DNA of 64,000 bases, from assembly GCA_966211765.1 (NCBI GenBank), contig CBIHOV010000001.1, positions 186,001-250,000 of the forward strand. The letters run 5' to 3'. The position numbers were made by a program, and so were the translations under genes. This DNA is from Paraflavitalea sp966211765 (lineage in GTDB: Bacteria > Bacteroidota > Bacteroidia > Chitinophagales > Chitinophagaceae). The number at the start of each line of letters is the position of its first letter. The stretch's first letter is position 1. Below the pieces are notes generated by a model. That model ran no database searches and was not told the origin of the DNA. It saw only the letters and a program-made list of their open reading frames with translations. Positions 32,008 to 39,901 of the stretch are shown piece by piece.

Positions 32008-33715
32008 TTTTGTTATAGGGGTTGTACTCAGTGTGGTATCACTCACTATTGTACTGGAGGCATTTGATAAGCCTGCTACGCGTCCACGGAGCATGGGCAA
32101 CCGCATTGCCATTTTTTGTACTCCTTCGTTTGATGCAGCAAAGCTGAAGCATGGGAAAGCACCTTTAATAAAGGGGTTGGGTAACCTGCATTACAGCATC
32201 ACAACGCGTTCAAAACAAGCCCAGCGCTATTTTGACCAGGGGCTTACGCTGATCTATGCTTTTAACCATGGCGAAGCGGCACGTTCTTTTCAGCAGGTGA
32301 TCAGGCTGGATAGTACGGCAGCGATGGGCTGGTGGGGAATGGCGATGGTGTTGGGCCCCAATTATAATGCGGCACTCAATCCGTCGAGCCTGGAGGAGAT
32401 CAATCATGCGCTGGCGAATGCCAGGAAGTATTATCTACATGCTACCGTCAAAGAGCGATCACTAATTACTGCTTTAATGAAGCGGTTTCCCGAGGAGCCG
32501 GTAAAGGATATGGGGCCTTTTAATGCAGCTTATGCTACTGCCATGAAGCAGGTTTATGAATGGTTTCCCGATGATGTGGAGATCGCAGTATTGTATGCAG
32601 ATGCGCTTATGAATGAGCATCCATGGAACCTGTGGCTGAAAGATGGGAGTGCACAACCCTGGACAGCCACTATTGAACAGCTATTGGAAAGAACATTGGC
32701 TACCTATCCCAATCATCCGGGTGCCATCCACCTGTATCTCCACGCGGTTGAAGCTTCCCGTACTGCGGAAAAGGCGCTGCCAGCCGCCCGGCGATTGTTG
32801 AACCTGTTGCCCGCTGCCGGTCACCTGGTGCATATGCCGGCACATATTTTTATCCGTACGGGGAAATATCAAGAAGGAGTAGAAGCTACCGAAAAGGCCA
32901 GGCTATCGGACAGCAGTTATATCAGTCAGTGCCAATCGCAGGGCACTTATCCCTTGTTGTATTACCCGCACAATATCCATTTCCTGGCTGCCTGTGCCTT
33001 CCTGGAGGGAAATAGTCAAAAGGCAATAGAAGCTGCCTGGGGTGTATCGCGGCATGCCGACAGGAAATACCTGGCGTTGTCCGGTACGGTACAACATTAT
33101 TATATCATACCTTATTATGTATTGGTTCAGCTTGGAAAATGGGATGATATCCTGGCGCTTCCTATTCCGGGCGAATCCTTGCAATACCCACGCGCTATTT
33201 GGCATTATGCGCGCGGCATGGCATTGGTGTCGAAAGGCCAGCTTATGGAAGCGCGACAGGCATTAAAAACTTTACAGGCATATGCAGCTGATGAATCGCT
33301 TCGTACTTTATTGGTATGGGAAACCAATAGCACGCTTGACCTGATCGGTATTGCTGCACTGACCCTGGAAGGAGAATTACTGAGCCATGAGCGCCGATAC
33401 GACGAAGCTATTGTTTTGTTGCAGCAAGCCGTGGAAACAGAAGATAAACTCAATTACCAGGAGCCGCCGGATTGGTTTTTCTCAGTACGCCATACCTTGG
33501 GAGATGTTCTGTTGCAGGCAAAACGCTATCCGGAAGCTGAAAAAGTGTACCGCGAGGACCTCGCGAACCTGCCGGAGAATGGCTGGGGATTGATGGGCCT
33601 GTTCAAGAGTTTGCGGGATCAACAAAAAACAACAGAAGCTGCAGCCGTAAAAGAGCGGTTTGACAAAGCCTGGCAATGGGCTGATATTACGATCACTGGT
33701 TCCCGAAAATATTAA
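31997..33715 (+). CDS. Large tetratricopeptide repeat protein
   Basis: A 572-residue protein with an N-terminal hydrophobic segment (~4-21), probably a signal or anchor sequence. TPR-like helical repeats are visible at ~70-110 (AQRYFDQGLTLIYAFNHGEA; SFQQVIRLDSTAAMGWWGMA), 240-320 and 440-560 (YDEAIVLLQQAVETEDKL; YPEAEKVYREDLANLPENGW). The middle has the motif HLVHMPAHIFIRTGKYQEGV, which I associate with a widespread uncharacterised TPR family. No catalytic residues can be named. It follows the frameshifted lipoprotein with a short overlap. Function unknown. Confidence 0.85.
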   Translation: MKSSFVIGVVLSVVSLTIVLEAFDKPATRPRSMGNRIAIFCTPSFDAAKLKHGKAPLIKGLGNLHYSITTRSKQAQRYFDQGLTLIYAFNHGEAARSFQQVIRLDSTAAMGWWGMAMVLGPNYNAALNPSSLEEINHALANARKYYLHATVKERSLITALMKRFPEEPVKDMGPFNAAYATAMKQVYEWFPDDVEIAVLYADALMNEHPWNLWLKDGSAQPWTATIEQLLERTLATYPNHPGAIHLYLHAVEASRTAEKALPAARRLLNLLPAAGHLVHMPAHIFIRTGKYQEGVEATEKARLSDSSYISQCQSQGTYPLLYYPHNIHFLAACAFLEGNSQKAIEAAWGVSRHADRKYLALSGTVQHYYIIPYYVLVQLGKWDDILALPIPGESLQYPRAIWHYARGMALVSKGQLMEARQALKTLQAYAADESLRTLLVWETNSTLDLIGIAALTLEGELLSHERRYDEAIVLLQQAVETEDKLNYQEPPDWFFSVRHTLGDVLLQAKRYPEAEKVYREDLANLPENGWGLMGLFKSLRDQQKTTEAAAVKERFDKAWQWADITITGSRKY

Positions 33716-33734
33716 GGTACCTGAGTCTCTGTGA

Positions 33735-34027
33735 GCCTTCCGGACTTTGGTGCGCGAAAGTATAGGCAGAGACGGTTATTTGTGTAGGAAAGTGACTCTT
33801 TTTTGAAAAAGGGTTGTCACCTTCTTAATGAGCGTGGGCTGCCTTCCCAGGGCGCTTACGCTCTTTCAGCTTTTGAAGGAAACCCTGCTGGTTTAATTAA
33901 CGTATTGATAGCATAAACCCGAAAGAAGCAGGTGGTTCTCTATCCTTGCAGAAAGGAACTTCTTTCATGGGTTATCATAAGTTCTAAGGGTTTGGTTCCC
34001 TGTCCTTTCCAGGACAGGGCTTTTTTT
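33735..34027 (+). ncRNA. Candidate structured RNA ending in a strong terminator
   Basis: A 367-bp gap without reading frames contains several helices in the same orientation: GTCTCTG with CAGAGAC near 33726-33775; GTGAC with GTCAC near 33791-33820; CCTGCT and GGTTT paired with AAACC and AGCAGG near 33884-33933; and a 9-bp terminator at 33998. This could be a small RNA, a long structured 3' end of the TPR gene, or a leader attenuator for the gene at 34083. I could not match it to 6S, tmRNA, SRP RNA or RNase P by eye. Confidence 0.35.
33998..34027 (+). terminator. Strong intrinsic terminator
   Basis: CCCTGTCCT (33998-34006) pairs with AGGACAGGG (34011-34019), a perfect 9-bp stem with a TTCC loop, followed by C and seven T's. 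It lies 283 bp after the TPR stop and 55 bp before the ATG at 34083. Confidence 0.92.
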
Positions 34028-34082
34028 AGAGGCAACCTTTCAATGTAAATGACCGTAAAACTGACAGGAAACGAATCTAAAT

Positions 34083-34433
34083 ATGATGAAAAAAGTTCTT
34101 ATTACCTTATCTGTGTGCATGGCAGTATTCATAAGCTGTACCAATGACAAGGACGAGTTGTTAAACCCACTGGGCGGTGATTGCACTGGTGTAAATGCCA
34201 GTTTTGTAAATGATGTATTACCCATTATCCAGGCCAATTGTCAGGGTTGCCATGGGGCAGGTTCTACCAATGGACCGGGGCAGCTGACCAATTATACTGA
34301 AATTAAGAATGCTGCTGCCCGGATAAAAAACGCTGTTGTTACCGGCTTCATGCCACGTAATGCGGCCCCGCTTCCTGCTGCACAGACCAGGCTCATCAGG
34401 TGCTGGGTAGATTCAGGAACTCCCAATAATTAA
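34083..34433 (+). CDS. Cytochrome c-like lipoprotein
   Basis: Exported lipoprotein of 116 residues with a single c-type haem motif CQGCH (C53, C56, H57). The signal peptide ends in the lipobox FISC (Cys 19). The segment FVNDVLPIIQANCQGCHG is typical of the Planctomycete/Bacteroidota cytochrome c-like domain; the Met in GFMPRN near 97 is a candidate axial ligand. It begins a plus-strand set with an OB-fold protein, YceI and a DUF5777 barrel, a combination I associate with Bacteroidota envelopes. Redox partner unknown. Confidence 0.88.
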   Translation: MMKKVLITLSVCMAVFISCTNDKDELLNPLGGDCTGVNASFVNDVLPIIQANCQGCHGAGSTNGPGQLTNYTEIKNAAARIKNAVVTGFMPRNAAPLPAAQTRLIRCWVDSGTPNN

Positions 34434-34437
34434 TTGC

Positions 34438-34887
34438 ATGCAAAAAAAACAGGTCATTGTAATCAGCATCTTATTGGTGCTTGCTGCGGTAGCTATCTAC
34501 ACCTACCGCGAATACAACCGAACCAACAAGAACCTGGCTGCGGTGGAGGAGGATTATACAGTGGATGCCACGGTATTGGTGAATGAGTTTCTGGCCAACG
34601 ACACGGCTGCTTATAATAAGTACCGTAATAAAATACTGGCTGTACAGGGAATGGTAAAAGCCGTGGATAAAGTGGAGGGGGATTGTACGATCGTGTTGGG
34701 CGATACCCTTGAAATGTCTTCTTCTGTAAGATGTCTGGTGGACAGTGCGCACGCAAAAAATGCGCTTGTCCTAAAACGGGGTGAACGCATTACGGTGAAA
34801 GGCGCTATTACAGGGTTTAAGAAAGATGATACCGGCCTGCTGGGGTCGGATGTGGAATTGAACCGGTGTGTGATGGGGAAAGAGTAG
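34438..34887 (+). CDS. Membrane-anchored OB-fold (tRNA_anti-like) protein
   Basis: A 149-residue protein with an N-terminal anchor (~5-22) and a periplasmic beta domain. The pattern LVNEFLANDTAAYNKYRNKI, then LAVQGMVKAVDKV, then GERITVKGAITGFKKDD, is that of the tRNA_anti-like OB-fold family of Bacteroidota; despite the family name no tRNA role is implied. Two Cys residues near the end of the domain (SSVRCLVDS and LNRCVMGKE) could form a disulfide. It starts 4 bp after the cytochrome-like gene, so the two are co-transcribed. Confidence 0.82.
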   Translation: MQKKQVIVISILLVLAAVAIYTYREYNRTNKNLAAVEEDYTVDATVLVNEFLANDTAAYNKYRNKILAVQGMVKAVDKVEGDCTIVLGDTLEMSSSVRCLVDSAHAKNALVLKRGERITVKGAITGFKKDDTGLLGSDVELNRCVMGKE

Positions 34888-34924
34888 TATTTAATTCGTG
34901 TCTTAACATAAAATAGTAAAGGAA

Positions 34925-35485
34925 ATGAAAATGCGGGTTATTTGGCTGGTGAATGTACTGATGTCCGTATCGGTACTGGCTTCTGCGCAGGATAAATTTT
35001 TTACCAAAGGGGGCAAGATATCTTTTGTATCAAAGGGAAATATTGAAACAATTGCCGCCAAACACAAAGGTATTACCTGTGTACTGGATTCAAAAACGGG
35101 TGCTGTACAGTTTGCGGTGCTCATGAAGGGGTTTGAATTTGCAAAAGCATTGATGCAGGAACACTTCAATGAGAATTATGTAGAGAGCGACAAATACCCC
35201 AAAGCAGATTTCAAAGGGATGGTCGTCAATAACAGTGAGGTGAACTATACGCAGGATGGCAGCTATCCTGCCAAAGTAAAAGGAACCCTCACCCTGCACG
35301 GCGTAAGCAAGGAAATCGAAACGGCTGGAAAGATCATTGTAAAGAACGGTAAACCACAATTGAACGCCGATCTTACTATCCTGCTATCAGACTATGCTAT
35401 CAAGATCCCTTCGATGGTAAAGGAAAATATTTCGAATACGGTTTCGATAACAGTCGATTGTGCACTGGAACCCTTACAACGTTAA
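34925..35485 (+). CDS. YceI family protein
   Basis: Secreted lipocalin-like protein of 186 residues that binds isoprenoid-type lipids in characterised relatives. A signal peptide ends near residue 22 (ASAQ). The mature part shows the YceI beta-barrel pattern: GKISFVSKGNIETIAAKHKG, MKGFEFAKALMQEHFNENYV, the SDKYPKADFKG motif and the later TLTLHGVSKEIET strand. It is third in the cytochrome/OB-fold/YceI/DUF5777 set and is followed 25 bp later by the barrel gene. A role in carrying a hydrophobic cofactor to the cytochrome is possible but not shown. Confidence 0.92.
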   Translation: MKMRVIWLVNVLMSVSVLASAQDKFFTKGGKISFVSKGNIETIAAKHKGITCVLDSKTGAVQFAVLMKGFEFAKALMQEHFNENYVESDKYPKADFKGMVVNNSEVNYTQDGSYPAKVKGTLTLHGVSKEIETAGKIIVKNGKPQLNADLTILLSDYAIKIPSMVKENISNTVSITVDCALEPLQR

Positions 35486-35510
35486 TAACCCATCTAAAAA
35501 ACACTGGCTT

Positions 35511-36401
35511 ATGAAAAGAATAATAAATGGTCGTTTATGGGGGATCGCACTGTTGCTTTCTGCCGCCACTACCCAAGCGCAGGACCAGGATCTATTGAAA
35601 GAACTGGGGGCTGATTCGGTTAAGAAAGAATATGTGAAGAATGCTTTTAAATCGAGCCGGGTGATCCATTCTCACTCTATGGAGTTTATTGGCAAGGGGG
35701 TGTTGGATGTTCGCATCCTGCACCGGTTTGGGACGGTAGACCATGGGCTTAAAGACCTGTTTGGTCTTGATGAGGCCAATATGCGTTTTGGCTTTGATTA
35801 TGGGCTGGGTAAAAATCTTACAGTTGGTATTGGCAGGAGTAATGTGAACAAGGAACTGGATGGGTTTATCAAATACCGGCCTGTACAGCAATCTACAGGA
35901 CCCGGTAGTGTACCTTTCTCTGTAGTATTGATAACGGGTATGTCATTGCGGACGCAGGATTTTCCTGAACCCAAGGATGTATACAAATTTCAACATCGCC
36001 TGGCTTTCTACCAGGAGATCATTGTGGGCCGTAAGTTCAGCGAGGCTTTCAGCCTGCAATTGAACCCCATCTTTTTGCACCGCAACCTGGTGCCGAACAC
36101 GGAGGATGATAACAATACCTGGGCCCTGGGTATAGGGGGCAGAATAAAGCTTACGAAGCGCACAGCTTTTGTGGTAGATTATACACCTATTCTCGCCGGC
36201 CGTCAACCGGGAACCAAGGATCCGCTGGCCATGGGCTTTGATATTGAAACGGGTGGGCACGTATTCCAGTTGCATTTTACGAATGCCACGGGAATGAATG
36301 AAAAAGCTTTCCTGACCACCACTACAGATGATTTCTGGAAAGGGGAGATCAGGTTTGGATTCAACCTCTCAAGAGTATTTACGATTAAGAAGAAGAAATA
36401 A
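35511..36401 (+). CDS. DUF5777 family beta-barrel protein
   Basis: Outer-membrane protein of 296 residues with a signal peptide ending in TTQAQ. The segment SSRVIHSHSMEFIGKGVLDV followed by RILHRFGTVDHG is the DUF5777 signature; alternating strands continue to the C-terminus (IRFGFNLSRVFTIKKKK). An open frame reaches back to 35460 inside the YceI gene, but the ATG at 35511 gives the proper signal peptide. The barrel probably exports or anchors components of the neighbouring YceI/cytochrome set; this is inferred from clustering. It is convergent with the gene at 36422. Confidence 0.9.
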   Translation: MKRIINGRLWGIALLLSAATTQAQDQDLLKELGADSVKKEYVKNAFKSSRVIHSHSMEFIGKGVLDVRILHRFGTVDHGLKDLFGLDEANMRFGFDYGLGKNLTVGIGRSNVNKELDGFIKYRPVQQSTGPGSVPFSVVLITGMSLRTQDFPEPKDVYKFQHRLAFYQEIIVGRKFSEAFSLQLNPIFLHRNLVPNTEDDNNTWALGIGGRIKLTKRTAFVVDYTPILAGRQPGTKDPLAMGFDIETGGHVFQLHFTNATGMNEKAFLTTTTDDFWKGEIRFGFNLSRVFTIKKKK

Positions 36402-36421
36402 TTGAAGGGAGAGTACGGGTC

Positions 36422-37081
36422 TTATTTTATTTTAAATAAGAGCCTTACTCCACCTGGAAAGGCAGGGAAAATGGTATTGCTTTGATTGGGGTCTTCATTG
36501 AACATCCGTCGCAGAAACGTATAAGAAGAGCCGGGTGGCAGTTGTGCATGCTGCCATTTTTTCCTCACGCCAAATCCTGCATAGAGTTCTATCCAAAGCC
36601 ATTTTTTTTGGACCAGGCATTCCTGTACGCCTACTTTGACCTGTAATCCGGCTACTTCCTTTATATGCCTGAATTTTCTATACTCTTCATAGGCTGGTAC
36701 GCCATTCACTACATTTCTGCCTACCCAGTCTTCTATGGGGCTGGCTAAATATTTATAATGGAGCTCTGCTTCCACATAATGATTTAATTGCCGGCTAAAA
36801 TACTTTCTTACAGCAGGTCTTACAATAAAGCCTTTGGAGGATTGCAGGTTTTGTAAATTATTGGATTGAAAGATCCAGGCAGCGTCAACTGATGCCGACC
36901 ATTGGGGTTTGAATCTATATTCTGCTCCTAATGAAATATTTTGATCTATTAGATCTATAAGGCCCAATGGGTTGAATCGTAAGAAAAAGGTGCCTTGGGG
37001 CAGGATGACTGTATTTCGTTGCCGGGCAAAAGTATTACCCATCCAACAAATCAGGATGAACGGAAGAACAATGATTTTCAC
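36422..37081 (-). CDS. Outer-membrane beta-barrel protein (DUF3575-like)
   Basis: A 219-residue exported protein with a signal peptide ending near FARQ (residue 21). The segment RFNPLGLIDLIDQNISLGAE and the repeated aromatic-rich strands (KYFSRQLNHYVEAELHYKYL) suggest a small barrel of the DUF3575 type. It ends GGVRLLFKIK, a typical barrel C-terminus. It follows two LVIVD lipoprotein genes on the same strand with only 5 bp between stop and start, so the three form an operon. Function unknown. Confidence 0.75.
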   Translation of the reverse strand: MKIIVLPFILICWMGNTFARQRNTVILPQGTFFLRFNPLGLIDLIDQNISLGAEYRFKPQWSASVDAAWIFQSNNLQNLQSSKGFIVRPAVRKYFSRQLNHYVEAELHYKYLASPIEDWVGRNVVNGVPAYEEYRKFRHIKEVAGLQVKVGVQECLVQKKWLWIELYAGFGVRKKWQHAQLPPGSSYTFLRRMFNEDPNQSNTIFPAFPGGVRLLFKIK

Positions 37082-37086
37082 CGGTA

Positions 37087-37836
37087 TTAATTGATCTTTG
37101 TAATAAGCTGGGGAGCCAATCGATTAGCAATATCATATAAAAGCACTCCTTCTTTCACCCAGCAGATGAGGGTATTGGAGGTTGGTATAACATCTACATA
37201 AGAGCCATCTTTCATACTGGTGACAAATGTGGGCTGATAGGGTTTTGAAATATCAAACACCATTAAGCTATCTCTGTCGCAAACATAGAGTGCATCGTTG
37301 GCATATCCAAGGCCATAGGGTTCGGAAACAGGATAGGTGGCTTTTTGAACCGGTTTGGCAATATCTGTGATATCGTACACCGCTAATATGCTTTGCGATC
37401 CGCCACATGGGCCGTTGGTGCGCAAGGTGGCAAATGCAACATTGTCTTTTGCCACTACGGGATCACAACGTCTGATCACTTCGGGTGAAATGGCTGTACT
37501 TAGTTTTTGAGGCTGCTCAGGGTTTTCAATAGAGAAAATATGCACCACACTGGTAGAGCCGATGAATAGTTTGTCTTTGAAAGGATAAATGGTCTCTATT
37601 TCAAAGCCGATATTAACGGTGGCTTTCAAAGCAGGATCAGCAGCGTTGCTAATATTAAATACCCGCAGCTTTTCTTTGTCAACGGTATACAAATAATTGC
37701 CGGAAATGGCAAAGCGGGCTAAAGAACCACCCTGGCCAGTGCCTGGTGTAAAGGCTTTGGCAGTATCTTTTGTGCATTGGAGAGAAGCAATGCTGATGCT
37801 GATAAAGAGGATCGTGTAAATAAAATGCTTTCTCAA
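37087..37836 (-). CDS. LVIVD-repeat lipoprotein
   Basis: Surface or periplasmic lipoprotein of 249 residues with lipobox SLQC (Cys ~21). The body consists of LVIVD-like beta-propeller repeats, seen as LYTVDKEKLRVFNISNAADP, FIGSTSVVHIFSIENPEQP, ILAVYDITDIAKPV and LMVFDISKPYQP. Such repeats form propellers used in binding; no enzyme motif is present. It starts 17 bp after the stop of the related lipoprotein at 37854, suggesting duplication, and precedes the barrel protein at 36422. Confidence 0.85.
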   Translation of the reverse strand: MRKHFIYTILFISISIASLQCTKDTAKAFTPGTGQGGSLARFAISGNYLYTVDKEKLRVFNISNAADPALKATVNIGFEIETIYPFKDKLFIGSTSVVHIFSIENPEQPQKLSTAISPEVIRRCDPVVAKDNVAFATLRTNGPCGGSQSILAVYDITDIAKPVQKATYPVSEPYGLGYANDALYVCDRDSLMVFDISKPYQPTFVTSMKDGSYVDVIPTSNTLICWVKEGVLLYDIANRLAPQLITKIN

Positions 37837-37853
37837 GTTGGTGGATTAAGGGG

Positions 37854-38381
37854 TTAACGTCTGCAATTGGGTTTCTTTATCGTCTTCAGTTCCCAATCGA
37901 CTACAATGCCTTTTGAGTGATCAACACATTCAAAATACACGTTAGAAAAAGGTGGAAACTCCTGTTCAATAGCAGGAAATGCATCTTTAATTCTTTTGAC
38001 TACGGTTGGTTGCTGTGGATTGGAAATGTCAATCACCAACATATCGCTTACACTATTAGTATATAGGTAATTGCCTTTTACCGCTATTTCAGTGCTAAAA
38101 GGAACTTTCAGAAAAGCTACTTTCCTGGGCTGTGCCTGAGACTTGTCAATGATGTGTATGCCCTCTTGCAATTCGTTCTGGAAAATATAGTTGCCATAGG
38201 AGTAAATTTTACCTGCTTTTTGGGTGGGACGTACAGGTGATATAGTAATATCTGCCAGTACGGTGCTATTGGCATATACTGGTACGTAGGCCTGTACTTC
38301 AGTAGGTTCTGGGAAATCGCCCCTCGGGTCACAGGCGGTAAAGAAAAGAGCCAGGAAAAACAAGGCAGCAGTTGTTTTCAT
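37854..38381 (-). CDS. LVIVD-type lipoprotein, shorter paralogue
   Basis: Lipoprotein of 175 residues from ATG at 38381 (lipobox FTAC, Cys 17). The open frame continues upstream to 38459 but that part overlaps birA and lacks a signal sequence. LVIVD-like units are visible as YIFQNELQEGIHIIDKSQAQ and LYTNSVSDMLVIDISNPQQP. It carries fewer repeats than its neighbour, so a full propeller is unlikely without partners. Its end contains VYFECVDHSKG and a final basic tail. It is first in the three-gene set 38381-36422. Confidence 0.8.
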   Translation of the reverse strand: MKTTAALFFLALFFTACDPRGDFPEPTEVQAYVPVYANSTVLADITISPVRPTQKAGKIYSYGNYIFQNELQEGIHIIDKSQAQPRKVAFLKVPFSTEIAVKGNYLYTNSVSDMLVIDISNPQQPTVVKRIKDAFPAIEQEFPPFSNVYFECVDHSKGIVVDWELKTIKKPNCRR

Positions 38382-38440
38382 ACCTGCATGAGAAGGAGGT
38401 GAAATTAAACGTTGCACCCGGGTAACTAAATTACCAAATA

Positions 38441-39187
38441 TCAATCCCTGATCACCCATTCTACTTCCCCAACATCGAAATGGCGTTCCAGGGTATCACG
38501 GGTGATCAGTTGGCCGGCGGAGTTTACACCCTGGATAGTCGTCTCAAAAACGCTGGAGCCCTTTTTCAGCTTTACAGGCTGGTGGAGCTTGTACAAGGCC
38601 AGTTGATAATCGGCCAATAGCTGAGTGGGGTTGCCGATGGCCTGGTAACGGTTTTCGAGGGAGGTACACAATTCCCTGGCCAATTCATTGATATCGTATG
38701 TTTTACCCGTTATTTGCTTCAATGAAACGGGTCGAAGGGCTGCGGGAGCAAAGGCTGTTTGGTTGATATTAACACCCATGCCGGCGATTGACCATTGCCA
38801 ATCCAGGCTTGCGATCCTCGATTCTATTAAAATACCTGCTGCCTTTCTGTCACGCCAGTAGATATCATTGGGCCATTTGATACTGGTTTCATCCCCGGCA
38901 TATTTTTTAAAGAAATCATAACAACCGAGGGCAATAGCGGCCGAAAGGAGGAATTGTTGGCTGGTTTTCAAGGGGTGTGGCTCAATTACCACGCTCATCA
39001 GGATGTTTTCGCCGGGTATGGTGAGCCAGGTTTTACCCCGCTGGCCCTTGCCGGCAGTCTGTTCCAGCGCAAAATATACCGTTCCATGACCGGCTTTCCC
39101 GGCAGTCGCCTGCCCCATGGCATAGTTGTTGGTGCTGTCTATAACCGGCAATATAATAAGCCGTTGGCCGATACTGGGATGTGACAA
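38441..39187 (-). CDS. birA: Biotin--[acetyl-CoA-carboxylase] ligase
   Basis: Attaches biotin to the carboxyl carrier protein. The 248 residues contain the substrate loops STNNYAM, EQTAGKGQRGKTW (the GRGRRG-type biotinyl-AMP loop) and WPNDIYWRDRKAAGILIES, followed by an SH3-like C-terminal part (FETTIQGVNSAGQLITRD). There is no N-terminal helix-turn-helix, so it is a ligase without the repressor function of E. coli BirA. It lies upstream of the LVIVD lipoprotein on the same strand. Divergent from rsfS. Confidence 0.95.
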   Translation of the reverse strand: MSHPSIGQRLIILPVIDSTNNYAMGQATAGKAGHGTVYFALEQTAGKGQRGKTWLTIPGENILMSVVIEPHPLKTSQQFLLSAAIALGCYDFFKKYAGDETSIKWPNDIYWRDRKAAGILIESRIASLDWQWSIAGMGVNINQTAFAPAALRPVSLKQITGKTYDINELARELCTSLENRYQAIGNPTQLLADYQLALYKLHQPVKLKKGSSVFETTIQGVNSAGQLITRDTLERHFDVGEVEWVIRD

Positions 39188-39364
39188 AAGATTACTATTT
39201 TTGAATTGTACGAAAATAGATATTACTGTTGAACGTTTAAGCTACTGTGGTGTTATTAATAGAAGTATGGAATAGCATGGCAGGTAAGCGGGATACAGCA
39301 TCCTACTAAATCAGCCTTTCCGTTATTCAGGATATCAATTTGACCATTTAAAACGTTTTGATTA

Positions 39365-39769
39365 TTGGAACAATTGTCAGTGTTAGCTACCCGTCGTAAA
39401 CGAAGCAGTGTAGCCAGGTTAACTAGAAACTCTAAGATCTTCAAAGCTATCATCCACGCTATCCAGGAGAAAAAAGGTAGTAATATCACCTCGCTCGATC
39501 TCCGGAAAATTCCCGAAGCTATTGCTGATTTTTTCATTGTCTGTGAAGCAGGCAGTACAACCCAGGTAAAAGCCATTGCCAATTTTGTGGAAGATCATGT
39601 GCGGGACGCAGCCAAAGAAGCGCCTTACCACCATGAAGGACACCAGGGTGCACAATGGGTTTTGGTAGACTACGTTAATATCGTGGTACATATCATGTTG
39701 CCGGAAACCCGCAAATTCTACAAATTGGAAGAAATGTGGAGTGACGCAGAGACCGAAGAACATAAATAA
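39365..39769 (+). CDS. rsfS: Ribosome silencing factor RsfS
   Basis: Binds ribosomal protein uL14 and blocks subunit joining when nutrients are low. The 134 residues include LDLRKIPEAIADFFIVCEAG, the hallmark of the family, and GAQWVLVDYVNIVVHIMLPE near the C-terminus. The start is uncertain: TTG at 39365, TTG at 39374 and GTG at 39380 are all possible, and there is no ATG in the N-terminal part. An exact -7 box (TATTTTTG) at 39196 would give a long leader. It precedes ftsH, a common neighbour in Bacteroidota. Confidence 0.92.
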   Translation: MEQLSVLATRRKRSSVARLTRNSKIFKAIIHAIQEKKGSNITSLDLRKIPEAIADFFIVCEAGSTTQVKAIANFVEDHVRDAAKEAPYHHEGHQGAQWVLVDYVNIVVHIMLPETRKFYKLEEMWSDAETEEHK

Positions 39770-39901
39770 TTTGATTCTTAGGGCCGGATGTTTGATATTG
39801 TGTACCGGGAGCTGTTCTAAATCTGCCATTTCAACAGGTTTTTTCGAACAATTTCATCGCTATAATCCTTAATTAGAAAAACAAGCTGAAGTAAGTACAA
39901 T

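Noticed and set aside
33716..34027. tmRNA, RNase P RNA, SRP RNA or a known riboswitch
   Set aside because: None of the conserved cores of these RNAs was found by eye; kept only as an unassigned structured segment.
35460..35510. Upstream extension of the DUF5777 protein
   Set aside because: It overlaps the YceI gene and would bury the signal peptide.
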